A stretch of 64,000 nucleotides of DNA from RUG695 sp050943135. GTDB taxonomy: Bacteria > Planctomycetota > Planctomycetia > Pirellulales > Thermoguttaceae. The notes under the pieces were generated by a model. That model saw only the letters and a program-made list of their open reading frames with translations. It was not told where the DNA came from and did no database searches. The stretch lies in the NCBI GenBank assembly GCA_050943135.1, contig JBMNOP010000008.1:1-64000 (forward strand). Reading direction: 5' to 3'. Shown one piece after another: positions 34,192 to 44,997 of this stretch (its first letter is position 1; every line of letters begins with the position of its first letter). The translations under genes were made by a program, and so were the position numbers.

Positions 34192-34443
34192 TTATTCGCC
34201 GAACCACGCTTGAACGGCAAAGATCAGCCCGACCTCCGGAAAAACGCTCAATGTGATGTACACCAACCCGATTCCCAGGTGACCGCCGCGGAATAAATTG
34301 TGGCTTTCCACCGAGAAGGTCGAAAAGGTCGTGAACCCGCCGCAGAGCCCGATGTTCGGAAAGAGGAAGAGTCGCGGGTCGGACCGACGGCGAGACAGTT
34401 TATCGGCATGTTGTCTTTCGCCTTGAAAATCTGTCTTGCAATA
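34192..34443 (-). pseudogene. crcB: Fluoride channel CrcB/FluC, C-terminal remnant
   Basis: The minus-strand frame ending at the TAA at 34192-34194 encodes DPRLFLFPNIGLCGGFTTFS and TFSVESHNLFRGGHLGIGLV, then VQAWFGE. The GGFTTFSTF signature, with the Phe/Ser pore residues, is diagnostic of the Fluc fluoride channel. An in-frame TGA at 34444-34446 and no start codon truncate it to about 83 of some 125 residues. A preceding piece (FGVPLFDIARQIF) in another frame may be the degraded earlier helix. Only one copy is seen and it cannot make a complete channel. Confidence 0.75.
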
Positions 34444-34643
34444 TCAAAAAGCGGCACTCCGAAAGAGAGCGCCTTTTGCACATTTCATGGTATCAGAAAG
34501 ACAGGAGGGCACAAGACGGGGAGTGCCGCCTACCGTTTCGGTTCGGTGTCTGGCCGTTGCGGCTTTTGGCGCGACGGTTTGCGTGGCCGAATGAGATAGA
34601 GAGGAGTTCGAACGGCGCTGAGAGGTTTGGCGAACGGTTAAAG

Positions 34644-36378
34644 ATGATGTTCCATCGATTTTTTCGGAAAACCTCCGGACGGCACCTTGCCGGTTCGGTC
34701 GTGGTTGCGGTCGTCCTTGCGCTTCTGACGCTCTATGTCGGTTTGCGCTTTTACTCGACCTCGCCGCTCAACATTTGGGAGAATACGGCGGTCTACCGAA
34801 CGGGGTATATTCCCCAGAAAAACGGTGACAGCGTCGTTTTTCTCTCTGTCGGGAAAGTGATCCTCGACGGCGGGATGCCGTACCGCGACGTCTTCGACCA
34901 CAAGGGGCCGCTCCTCTACCTGGTCGAGGTGTTCGGTCTTTGGCTCGGCGGGCTCTACGGGGTCTGGTTTTTCGAACTCCTTGCTTTGGGGGGAAGCCTT
35001 TTCTTCCTTTATCGAACCGCCCGGCTTTTTACCGGCCGGGCTACCGCCTGTCTGGCGGTCTGTGTCGCCGCCCTCGGAACGGTCGACCTGTTGAGGGGGG
35101 GGAACTTCACCGAAACGTACGCTCTGCCGTTTCAAGCGGCGACCCTCTGCGTGTTTACGCGCTTTCTCAAACAGGATTTTACTCTCTCGCGAATGAGCGC
35201 TTTTCGGGTGGGGGCGGAGTTCGGTGCGGTTTTCCTCCTTCGTCCAAACATCACGGGGATCTGGATCCTCTTTTGTGTGGTGCTTCTTATAACTTCCCTT
35301 GTTCGCCGAAACTACGCTTTTCTCTTTTCGCGAACCGGTTTCTTCCTGGCCGGAGCCGCGACGCTTGCCGTGCCGATTCTTGTTTGGCTGGGGATCGGTG
35401 GGGCAATGACCGACTTCGTTTGGCAGTTCTGGATCTATAACGTCGACTACTCCTCGTTGGCGACTTGGGAACGGTTCTTCTCGACCTTGCGCTACTTCGC
35501 GGGTCTGAGCTATTTTATTCCGCTCGCCGCGGCGATTTATGTTTTTCTGGCGATGCGTCCTTCGGCTGCGTTCCCGCGCGGGATGACCTTTCTGTTTGCG
35601 ACCAATTTTCTGCTGGGGCTCTGTTTGGCTGCGATGCCGGGCCGGCAGGATACGCATTACCTTATTTCGCTTGTGGTCGGTTGGTTCCCGGCACTCGTGT
35701 GGGTGACCGAGCGGCTGACCGAGTCCCTCACGCGAATCGGGCAAAGAAAACGTGCGGTTCTCTTTGCGGCGTTCTATGCGTTTCTTCTCCTTTTTCCGAT
35801 TTGGCCGGTACTCGAGAAGATGGAATACCACGATTTTCAGTTGTATCGGCTTCGGTTGCGGGAAGCGGCGTCCCCTTTGGTCGATCCTCAAACGGACGAA
35901 ATCATCCGATGGGTGTGCGACCGCCTGGACCCGACCGACACGCTTGCCGGGTACGGCGAAAACAGTATCGCCCGTATCCTTTTTTACAGCGGGCGGCCGA
36001 GTGCTTCTAAATATATCTACTGCCCCTCGCTTGCCCCCCCGATCGAAGAGAATCCTTTCTTTCGGGACCTGCTCGACACGCTGAAAAAGAGCGAGCCCGA
36101 CTGTTTCATCCGAGAAAAACGGTTCCTTTCCGAATTCGACGTCACTTACGGAACCCGTTCCTTTTTTCCCGGGGAGCTCCGCGATTGGCTCGGTGCGCGC
36201 GATTATCACAAAGTGTATGAAAATGAGGGGTTTGAGATCTACGTCCGAGGCAAGCGGCCCGGGGGCATTGGGTCTTTCGGCGCCTGCCCCGATTCCGGGC
36301 CGGAGAGAGAACCCCCGGTAAAAAGCCCTGACGAGGGCTTTTACCGGGGGTTCAGACGGAAAGGTTCGTCTCAGGAAT

Positions 36379-36392
<14 letters not shown>
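34644..36392 (+). CDS. GT39-like polytopic membrane glycosyltransferase
   Basis: 582 residues from the ATG at 34644 (a second ATG follows directly; longer starts lie in the crcB remnant). About ten hydrophobic helices are visible. The first lumenal loop contains PYRDVFDHKGPLLYLVE, equivalent to the acidic catalytic loop of ArnT/PMT-type (GT39/GT83) transferases that use lipid-linked sugars. DLLRGGNFTETYALPFQ and MPGRQDTHYLISL are further typical segments. The C-terminal soluble part (about 440-560) contains IIRWVCDRLDPTDTLAGYGE. The last 28 residues are encoded by a terminator hairpin, so the tail is probably unimportant. It overlaps the convergent SUMF1-like gene by 14 bp. Confidence 0.8.
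36310..36352 (-). terminator. Strong hairpin serving the SUMF1-like gene
   Basis: A 19-bp stem with one bulged A and the loop GACG. It lies 27 bp beyond the stop of the minus-strand SUMF1-like gene, yet inside the 3' end of the plus-strand glycosyltransferase frame. There is no long T-tract on either strand. Confidence 0.65.
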
Positions 36393-37518
<1,126 letters not shown>

Positions 37519-37939
37519 CTGCAAAAACTCCTAAAATCCAACAACTCTCCCTCCAAGTTCAATACGTTGCGGGAGAGTGATAAACTTGTTGCCCCCGACA
37601 AAAGGGAGCGCCGGGACAAAATACATTTCCTCCATTTTACCAGAATTCTACGGGTTTCCAATTTGTTTGTCGAAAAGAATTTCGATTTTTCCGAAATTTC
37701 CTTTTTCCGGCTTTCGGGAATGAAGGGCACGCGCTTTTTCCCGGCCCGCCGCGGTGAGAGGGACAGGACGTGAAAAAGAGTCTTTCGGAGGGTTTTAGGT
37801 TGTGCCGATTGCGATATAATTGGAAGACCGACGGCGTGTTCGTCGGTCGAAGCCATGATATTTTGTTATCCCGTTTTCCGGAGTTTATGAGGCGCGTCCC
37901 GGTCGGCCGCGCTTGTTTCAAAGTCAAAGGGTTGCGAAA

Positions 37940-39928
37940 ATGCTGAAAGTCATTTTGCCAGACGGATCGGAGAAAAACTATTCGACTCCCACGAAAGTCA
38001 TCGATGTTGCCACCGAAATCGGTGCCGGGCTTGCCAGAGCTACGATAGCCGGGGTGGTGACTTATCCCGACACACTCAACGAGAGCGGCCTCCCCGCCTC
38101 AAAGACTCTTTCGGCCGATGCGCTGCTGCCCGAAGAGGGAACGGTGAAACTTCGTCTGCTGACCGAGAAAGACCCCGAGTCGCTCGATATCCTCCGCCAT
38201 TCGACCGCTCACGTCATGGCGCGCGCCGTGATGCGCCTTTATCCGAATGTTCAGCTGGCCTTCGGGCCGACGACGGAAAACGGCTTTTATTATGATTTCC
38301 TCTGCGACAACCCGTTCTCGGAAGAAGATTTTGCCGCGATCGAAGAGGAAATGAAAAAGATCGTGAAAGCCGACGAGCCGTTCGAGCGGATCGAAATGCC
38401 GCGCGATAAGGCGATTCCCCTCTTGGCCGATATGGGACAGACACTCAAAGTCGACCATCTCAAAATCGGGCTTTCCGATCAAGAGACCGTTTCATTCTAT
38501 CGGCAGGGGGAATTCCTCGATCTCTGTCGCGGCCCGCACATTCCTTCCCCCAAGAGGATCGGCGCGTTCAAACTCCTTTCGGTGGCCGGTGCTTACTGGA
38601 AGGGGGACGCCGATAACGTTCAGCTCCAGCGTCTCTACGGGACCGCTTTCTTCGACAAGAAAGAGCTCGACGTCTACCTCGCCCAACTGGAAGAGGCCAA
38701 GAAGCGCGACCACCGCGTTCTGGGGAGACGGCACGAACTCTTTATGGTCGATCCGAAGATCGGCAGCGGCCTGGTGGTTTGGCTTCCGAAAGGGGCGGTG
38801 ATTCGTCGCGAACTCGAAAATTTCATTTATAAAGAACTGATCCGGCACGGCTATCAGCCGATGTACTCGCCGGTGATCTGCCGCGTCGAACTCTTTGAGA
38901 CGAGCGGCCACTACCCGTACTACGCCGATAGCCAGTTCCCGCCGATCGTTCTGAAAGATGGCGACCGCTACCTCCTCCGTCCGATGAACTGCCCGCTTCA
39001 CGTGATGACGTACAACCTCAAGCCGCGCAGTTACCGCGATCTTCCGCTGCGTCTGGCCGAATTCGGGAATGTCCATCGGTTTGAGCAGTCGGGCGAACTC
39101 AACGGGATGACGCGCGTTCGCGGGTTCACCCAAGACGACGCACACATCTTCTGCACCGAAGATCAGGTTGAAGACGAGTTCCGCGGCTGCATCGAAATGA
39201 CACAGCTCGTCCTCAACACGATGGGTTTCACCGATTACGAGGTACGCCTGAGTTTCCGCGACTGGGGCAACGACAAGTACGTCGGCAATCCGGAAAACTG
39301 GAAGAAGGCGCAAAACGCCCTCGAAAAGGTTTGTCGCGATATGAGTCTGCCCAAGCTCGACATCGTTGAGGGGGAAGCGGCGTTCTACGGACCGAAGGCC
39401 GACTTCATCGTCCACGACTGCCTCGGGAGGAAATGGCAGCTCGGCACCGTACAACTCGACTACAACCTGCCTTCCCCAAGCCGTTTCGATCTGAAATACA
39501 TCGGGCCCGACAACCTACCGCACCAGCCGGTGATGATTCATCGTGCACCGTTCGGTTCGTTTGAGCGGTTCACCGGGATTCTGATCGAGCACTTTGCCGC
39601 GGCGTTTCCCCTGTGGCTCTCGCCCGAGCAGGTTCGCGTGATGACGGTCAGCGAAAAGTTCAACGAATATGGCCGACAGGTCGAAAAGGCGCTGTGTGAT
39701 GCCGAACTGCGCGTGACTTCCGATCTGCGTTCCGAAAAGATCGGTGCGAAGATCTACGCCGGTCGCGGCGACCTGGTTCCCTACATCGCCGTGGTCGGCG
39801 GAAAGGAAGTCGAAAACGGAACCGTCTCGGTTCGAAGCCGGAAAGACGGTGAACTCGGACAGATGCCGGTTGCCGAATTCATTCGGAGACTCAAAGACGA
39901 AATCGTTGCGAAAACCCTTCCGTTCTGA
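37940..39928 (+). CDS. thrS: Threonine-tRNA ligase
   Basis: 662 residues from the ATG at 37940; a TATAAT -10 lies at 37815-37820. It charges tRNA-Thr. Domains in order are TGS (1-60), the editing/SAD domain with HSTAHVMARAV and DLCRGPHIPS, and the class II core with motif 2 FGNVHRFEQSGELNGMTRVR and motif 3 PVMIHRAPFGSFERF. The C-terminal anticodon-binding domain starts VRVMTVSEKFNEYGRQ. cinA follows 33 bp downstream. Confidence 0.97.
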   Translation: MLKVILPDGSEKNYSTPTKVIDVATEIGAGLARATIAGVVTYPDTLNESGLPASKTLSADALLPEEGTVKLRLLTEKDPESLDILRHSTAHVMARAVMRLYPNVQLAFGPTTENGFYYDFLCDNPFSEEDFAAIEEEMKKIVKADEPFERIEMPRDKAIPLLADMGQTLKVDHLKIGLSDQETVSFYRQGEFLDLCRGPHIPSPKRIGAFKLLSVAGAYWKGDADNVQLQRLYGTAFFDKKELDVYLAQLEEAKKRDHRVLGRRHELFMVDPKIGSGLVVWLPKGAVIRRELENFIYKELIRHGYQPMYSPVICRVELFETSGHYPYYADSQFPPIVLKDGDRYLLRPMNCPLHVMTYNLKPRSYRDLPLRLAEFGNVHRFEQSGELNGMTRVRGFTQDDAHIFCTEDQVEDEFRGCIEMTQLVLNTMGFTDYEVRLSFRDWGNDKYVGNPENWKKAQNALEKVCRDMSLPKLDIVEGEAAFYGPKADFIVHDCLGRKWQLGTVQLDYNLPSPSRFDLKYIGPDNLPHQPVMIHRAPFGSFERFTGILIEHFAAAFPLWLSPEQVRVMTVSEKFNEYGRQVEKALCDAELRVTSDLRSEKIGAKIYAGRGDLVPYIAVVGGKEVENGTVSVRSRKDGELGQMPVAEFIRRLKDEIVAKTLPF

Positions 39929-39961
39929 GCCTGTTTAAGGTCCGTTCAAGAGCAGCCCGCA

Positions 39962-41188
39962 ATGTTTACGGCGGAAATCATTTCGATTGGAGACGAACTG
40001 ACCTCGGGCGCGCTGATCGACACGAACAGCGCGTTCCTGAGTCGGGAGCTCTCGGAGCTGGGGATTGCCGTCCTCTTTCATACGACGGTCGGCGACGACC
40101 TGCCCGCAATGACCTCCGTTTTCGAAACGGCGCTTTCGCGCAGTGATCTGGTCTTGGTGACCGGTGGGCTCGGCCCGACCGAAGACGATTTGACCCGCCA
40201 AGCCGCCTCGACCGTCGCGCGGGTTTCTTTGGTTCGGAACCCCGAGGCGATGGAGACGATTCGCCGTCTTTTCGAAATTCGCGGATGCGTGATGCCCGCA
40301 TCGAACGAAATCCAGTCCTATTTTCCGGAAGGAGCCCGGGTGATCGATAACCCCCACGGAACCGCGCCCGGCTTTGAGCTTGTCGTGGACCGCGCCCTTT
40401 TCGGCGGCAACGGTCGTTCGAAGATGATGGCTTACCCCGGCGTCCCGGCGGAGCTCAAAGAGATGTGGGATGCCTCGGGGAAGGCGCACGCCCTTGATTG
40501 GGAATATGAGCGGACCGCGCGGCGCGAGACGATCGCCGTACGTGTGTTTCACACATTCGGGGCCGGCGAAAGTGATGTCGAGTCGCGTCTACCCCACCTG
40601 ATCGCCCGCGACCGATGGCCCCGCGTCGGAATCACCGCCTCGTCGGGCGTGATCACGCTGCGCGTGCTGGCCCGCGGAGAAGATCCGCAATGTTGTGCCC
40701 GCCAAATCGACGAGACCGCCGAAATCATCTATTCGCGACTCGGCGATTTAGTCTACGGCGAAGGAGACGAAACCCTTGCCTCGGTGACGATGGGGAGGCT
40801 CGCGGCGAGAGGAAAACGGCTTGCGACCCTCGAATGGGGGACGCACGGTCTGTTGGCCGAACAGGTTCCGCCCCCCCTCTTTGCCGGCGGCCTGGTCGAG
40901 TCGGAGTTGGGTTCGGTCAAAAAAGTTTTAGGGCTCGACCCTTTGGCTTCGCTTGAAGAGACGCTTCGCGCCTGGCAGAAGAAGAGCGGGGCCGAAGCTC
41001 TTTTGGCCGTCGGTCCGTTCCCCGTCGGGGAAAAAGAGATGCCATGCGAAAAATTCTTTGTTCCTGTCGCGGCGCTTCTCGACGGCACGTATCGGGAGGA
41101 GTCGTTCCCGTACGGACTTCACCCCTCGATTGTCAAAACCGTTTTCGTGAACCGCGCGCTCAATCTGCTCCGCAAGATGCTCGGCTGA
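39962..41188 (+). CDS. cinA: CinA-like protein with degenerate C-terminal domain
   Basis: 408 residues. The N-terminal MoCF-biosynthesis domain, an ADP-ribose pyrophosphatase in CinA proteins, is intact: SIGDELTSGALIDTNSAFLS, LVLVTGGLGPTEDDLTRQ and AYPGVPAELKEMW. The C-terminal domain, normally a nicotinamide-nucleotide amidohydrolase with a catalytic Ser in AESCTGG, reads LEWGTHG at residues 290-296, so the Ser is replaced by Trp292. The domain also appears shortened, with no obvious replacement for the Lys/Tyr catalytic partners. It is likely part of a thrS-cinA transcript. Confidence 0.88.
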   Translation: MFTAEIISIGDELTSGALIDTNSAFLSRELSELGIAVLFHTTVGDDLPAMTSVFETALSRSDLVLVTGGLGPTEDDLTRQAASTVARVSLVRNPEAMETIRRLFEIRGCVMPASNEIQSYFPEGARVIDNPHGTAPGFELVVDRALFGGNGRSKMMAYPGVPAELKEMWDASGKAHALDWEYERTARRETIAVRVFHTFGAGESDVESRLPHLIARDRWPRVGITASSGVITLRVLARGEDPQCCARQIDETAEIIYSRLGDLVYGEGDETLASVTMGRLAARGKRLATLEWGTHGLLAEQVPPPLFAGGLVESELGSVKKVLGLDPLASLEETLRAWQKKSGAEALLAVGPFPVGEKEMPCEKFFVPVAALLDGTYREESFPYGLHPSIVKTVFVNRALNLLRKMLG

Positions 41189-41352
41189 ACTTTTCTCTCG
41201 AGAGCGGTATCTCGTCGTAAACCGCGACGATTTTCTCAAATCGACGCTCCTTTCCGATTTTGCCCGGGAGATTATAATTCTGGGGATTAAGGGTGGGGCG
41301 AGATATTTTTTCGGTTTTCCGGGTAACCGGCAAAGAATTTAAGGGGTGGAAA

Positions 41353-43167
41353 ATGGCTCTGATCGTTCAGAAATTCGGCGGGACGAGTGTCGCGGACACG
41401 CAAAAGATTTTGGCGGCGGCGCGTAAAGCGATCCGTGAAGTCAAGGCGGGGAACAAAGTGGTGATGGTTGTCAGTGCCATGGGGAAAAACACCGACCATC
41501 TGATCGCCCTGGCCAACGAGATCAGCGAAAATCCGAGTTCCCGTGAACTCGACATGCTGATGTCGACCGGCGAACAGGTCACCGTCTCGCTCATGGCGAT
41601 CGCGCTCCAGTCACTCGGCCATCAGGCGGTTAGTTACACAGCCGCACAAATCGGGATTCGAACCGACAATGTGTTCAACAGGGCACGGATCAGGAGCATT
41701 TCGACCGAGCGGATGCGCAAAAGTCTCGACGAAGGGAAGATCGTCATCGCCGCCGGATTTCAGGGAATCGATGACGACCTGAACATCACCACCCTTGGTC
41801 GCGGCGGAAGCGATACCACAGCTGTCGCCCTGGCAGCGGTACTCGGGGCCGACTCGTGTGATATTTACACCGACGTTGACGGCGTCTATTCGACCGATCC
41901 GCGGATTGTCCCCGAAGCGCGGAAGATGGAACGAATCAGTTACGACGAGATGCTCGAAATGGCGAGCCTCGGCGCCGGCGTGATGCACAGCCGTTCGATC
42001 GAGTTCGCCAAGAAGTTTATGACTCCGGTCCATGTCCGGAGCAGTCTCAGCGACACCCCCGGCACGATCATCGGGCCGAAACCGGAATCCGATAAGGTCC
42101 CGGTCTGCGGAATGGCGCTCGAAAAGAACGAGGCGCGGATCACCGTGGGAGGCGTTCCCGACGTCCCCGGCGTGGTCATGAAACTCTTCTCCGAAATCGC
42201 CGCTGCGCGGATTCCCGTCGATATGATCGTCCAGAGCGCCGGGATTGAGGGGAAAACCGATATTTCCTTCACGGTCCGAAGCGGTGACCTTCGCAACGCG
42301 CTGGAAGTCGTTCGCAAGGTCGCTGAACAGATCGACGCCCGAGAGGTCACAAGCGACGACAACCTCTCGAAAGTTTCGATCGTCGGGCTCGGCATGGCGA
42401 CCCGTCATGGCGTGGCGCAGGCAATGTTCCGCGTTTTGGCCGAACATGCCATCAACGTCGAGACCATCTCGACAAGCGAAATCAAAGTCTCGGTTCTGGT
42501 CGACCGCGCCCGGGGGGTCGAGGCATTGCGTGCCGTCCACGAGGCGTTCCAACTCGACCGCGCTCCGTCCGACCGTCACGAGGTTAAAGCCGATATCGAC
42601 CTTTCCGTCGCGCAGACGAGCCTGGCTGAGGCCGGGTATTCCTCGGCCCTCCTTTCGGACGTCCTCGCTTCGCGCTTGAACGGGATGGAAGATATCGTCA
42701 TCGAGCGGATCGCTCTCGATCGCTCTCAGATGCGCGTTACCCTTTCGGGGCTTCCCGACAGTCCGGGCCTGGCCGCCGATGTTTTCGGGAAAATCGCCGA
42801 GAAATCGGTTGTGGTCGACATGATCGTCCAGAGTAGCGGCGATAAGAAGCAGGGGGTCGCGGAGATCAGTTTCACCGTCCCGCGCGAAAACCTTTCGACC
42901 ATCGAGCAGCTCGCCGAAGAGTTCAAAGCCGCCTTCGGGTGCAGGGTCAATCAGGATCCGGCCGTGGCGAAGCTGACCGTGCGCGGCACCGGGCTGCAGA
43001 GCCATACCGACCTGGCGCTTCGGATGTTCGAGACCTTCTCACGCGCAAAGATCAATGTGAGCATCATCGGAACGAGCGAACGAAGCGTGAACGTTGTGAT
43101 CGACGACGCCGACGGCGACGAAGGGTTTAAGCTTCTCAAACGGGAATTCAGCGCCGAACTCGCCTGA
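41353..43167 (+). CDS. lysC: Aspartokinase with four ACT domains
   Basis: 604 residues from the ATG at 41353 (AAGGGG site). It phosphorylates aspartate, the first step to Lys, Thr and Met. The kinase domain starts IVQKFGGTSVADTQK and includes STGEQVTVSLMA, TLGRGGSDTTAVALAA and DVDGVYSTDPRI. Two similar ACT pairs follow: one near 265-405 (SKVSIVGLGMATRHGVAQAM) and a second near 440-600 (AKLTVRGTGLQSHTDLALRM). Common aspartokinases have one pair and about 400 residues; four-ACT forms are known in planctomycetes and cyanobacteria. A -10-like TATAAT lies at 41273-41278. Confidence 0.95.
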   Translation: MALIVQKFGGTSVADTQKILAAARKAIREVKAGNKVVMVVSAMGKNTDHLIALANEISENPSSRELDMLMSTGEQVTVSLMAIALQSLGHQAVSYTAAQIGIRTDNVFNRARIRSISTERMRKSLDEGKIVIAAGFQGIDDDLNITTLGRGGSDTTAVALAAVLGADSCDIYTDVDGVYSTDPRIVPEARKMERISYDEMLEMASLGAGVMHSRSIEFAKKFMTPVHVRSSLSDTPGTIIGPKPESDKVPVCGMALEKNEARITVGGVPDVPGVVMKLFSEIAAARIPVDMIVQSAGIEGKTDISFTVRSGDLRNALEVVRKVAEQIDAREVTSDDNLSKVSIVGLGMATRHGVAQAMFRVLAEHAINVETISTSEIKVSVLVDRARGVEALRAVHEAFQLDRAPSDRHEVKADIDLSVAQTSLAEAGYSSALLSDVLASRLNGMEDIVIERIALDRSQMRVTLSGLPDSPGLAADVFGKIAEKSVVVDMIVQSSGDKKQGVAEISFTVPRENLSTIEQLAEEFKAAFGCRVNQDPAVAKLTVRGTGLQSHTDLALRMFETFSRAKINVSIIGTSERSVNVVIDDADGDEGFKLLKREFSAELA

Positions 43168-43191
43168 TTTTTCGCGAAGAGGTCATTTTTT

Positions 43192-43240
43192 GCCGATAAA
43201 CCAGAGGGAATCGCGGTTTATCGGCATCCTTTTGCTTTTT
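43192..43240 (+). terminator. Terminator of lysC
   Basis: A perfect 11-bp stem GCCGATAAACC/GGTTTATCGGC (43192-43202, 43215-43225) with a 12-base loop. ATCCTTTTGCTTTTT follows. Confidence 0.88.
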
Positions 43241-43339
43241 GTCATAGCATTCAATTCTCGCATCCTGTCCTGTGGCGTCTCAGCCAGAGAAAGTCGGAAA
43301 AAGGAGGCCCCTTCCGTCTCTCCGGAAAACTCTGCCCCC

Positions 43340-43367
43340 TTTTCATTCGAGGTCGTTGGACTATAAT
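43340..43367 (+). promoter_or_regulatory. Promoter of the pckA run
   Basis: TTTTCA (43340-43345) and TATAAT (43362-43367) with a 16-base spacer. The -10 is perfect, the -35 weak. The leader is only about 20 bases. Confidence 0.6.
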
Positions 43368-43393
43368 GCGAAAACAAAAGTAGGAGTATTTGT

Positions 43394-44986
43394 ATGAGAA
43401 GAGAAGTCGATTTGTCCCCCTACGGCATATCCGTCAGCCGCGTCCATCGAAATCCCTCTCCGGCGCAGCTCTACGAAGACGCTATTATTCGTGAAAAGGC
43501 TGCCATCACTTCGACCGGTGCTCTGATGAACTGCTCCGGCGCCAAAACGGGGCGAAGCCCCAAAGATAAGCGGATTGTCGAGAATCCCGAAAGTGTCAAC
43601 GATGTTTGGTGGGGGCCGGTCAACGAAAAAATGTCCGACGCTTCGTTCCTTTACAACCGACGCCGGGCAGTCGACTACCTCAACACTCGAGATCTGATCT
43701 ACGTGATCGATGCGTTTGCCGGTTGGGATAAAGAGCATCGTATCAAGGTACGGATCATTTGTGCCCGCGCTTACCATGCTCTTTTCATGTTAAATATGCT
43801 CGTCCGTCCGACCCCCGAAGAGCTCCTGCATTTCGGCAAGCCCGACTACATCATTTTCAATGCCGGGCAGTTCCCCGCCGACCCATCGATCGAGTCGGTT
43901 TCGTCGACTACCAGCGTTTCGCTCAACTTCGAGCGCGGTGAGTTTGTTATCCTCGGTACCGAGTACGCCGGTGAGATGAAAAAAGGCGTCTTCACCATCA
44001 TGAATTACCTGATACCGAAACAAGGTATCCTTTCGATGCACTGTTCGGCCAACGAGGGGACGGCCGGTGATGTTTCGCTCTTCTTCGGACTTTCGGGCAC
44101 CGGTAAGACGACCCTTTCGACCGAACCGAACCGTAAACTGATCGGTGACGATGAACATTACTGGACCGATCGCGGGATCGTCAACATCGAAGGGGGTTGC
44201 TACGCCAAGTGCATCAACCTCTCGAAAGAGAACGAACCGGAAATCTTTAATGCGATCCGGTTCGGAACGGTGCTCGAAAACGCCGTTTTCGACGACAAAA
44301 CCCGCCTGGTCGACTTCTACGACGATTCGTTGACCGAAAACACCCGCGCTTCGTATCCGATCGAGTTTATCGACAACATCAAGAAGCCGTGTATCGGAAA
44401 CCATCCGAGCAATATCATCCTGCTTACGTGCGACGCCTTCGGCGTGTTGCCGCCGGTGAGTCTCCTCTCGCCGGAACAGGCGATGTACCACTATATCAGC
44501 GGATATACCGCCAAGATCGCCGGTACCGAAGTCGGCATCGTCGAACCGCAGGCGACCTTTTCCGCCTGTTTCGGTGCCGCGTTTCTCGTTTGGCACCCGA
44601 CGAAGTACGCCGAACTCCTTGCCGAGAATATCCGCAAATACGGTTCGCGCGCCTGGTTGGTCAACACCGGTTGGTCCGGCGGAAAATACGGCGTCGGCAA
44701 ACGGCTTTCGATCCGCCATACCCGCGCCATCATCGATGCGATTCACAGCGGAGAGCTGGCCAAGGCCCCGGTGGCGGTCGACCCGGTCTTCGGTTTACGC
44801 GTACCGACGGTCTGTCCGAATGTCCCGCCCGCGATTCTGATTCCGGAAAACGCCTGGGACGACAAGGAAGAATACGAAAAGACCGCCCGGACACTGGCCA
44901 CCCTGTTCCACGAAAATTTCGCGAAATACGCCGATCATGCGAGTGACGCGATCAAGAACGCCGGACCTCCCCAGACAGACGAGTAA
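43394..44986 (+). CDS. pckA: Phosphoenolpyruvate carboxykinase (ATP)
   Basis: 530 residues, the usual length of the ATP-dependent form. It interconverts oxaloacetate and phosphoenolpyruvate; in anaerobes it often runs in the carboxylating direction. The P-loop is GLSGTGKTTLS, and kinase motif 2 is LIGDDEHYWTDRGIVNIEGG. The substrate-binding Arg region is SGAKTGRSPKDKR, and NTGWSGGKYGVGKR closes the site. AGGAG lies six bases before the ATG. It leads a tight run with yqaA, lspA and tatC. Confidence 0.97.
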   Translation: MRREVDLSPYGISVSRVHRNPSPAQLYEDAIIREKAAITSTGALMNCSGAKTGRSPKDKRIVENPESVNDVWWGPVNEKMSDASFLYNRRRAVDYLNTRDLIYVIDAFAGWDKEHRIKVRIICARAYHALFMLNMLVRPTPEELLHFGKPDYIIFNAGQFPADPSIESVSSTTSVSLNFERGEFVILGTEYAGEMKKGVFTIMNYLIPKQGILSMHCSANEGTAGDVSLFFGLSGTGKTTLSTEPNRKLIGDDEHYWTDRGIVNIEGGCYAKCINLSKENEPEIFNAIRFGTVLENAVFDDKTRLVDFYDDSLTENTRASYPIEFIDNIKKPCIGNHPSNIILLTCDAFGVLPPVSLLSPEQAMYHYISGYTAKIAGTEVGIVEPQATFSACFGAAFLVWHPTKYAELLAENIRKYGSRAWLVNTGWSGGKYGVGKRLSIRHTRAIIDAIHSGELAKAPVAVDPVFGLRVPTVCPNVPPAILIPENAWDDKEEYEKTARTLATLFHENFAKYADHASDAIKNAGPPQTDE

Positions 44987-44997
44987 CACCGAGGTTT

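Noticed and set aside
34638..36209. 523-codon minus-strand frame
   Set aside because: It is antisense to the glycosyltransferase; its product is Arg/Glu/Lys-rich with no motif.
37800..37940. T-box or other leader control of thrS
   Set aside because: No specifier hairpin or T-box sequence is visible in the short leader.
41611..43005. 464-codon minus-strand frame
   Set aside because: It mirrors the aspartokinase codons; Asp/His/Arg-rich shadow.
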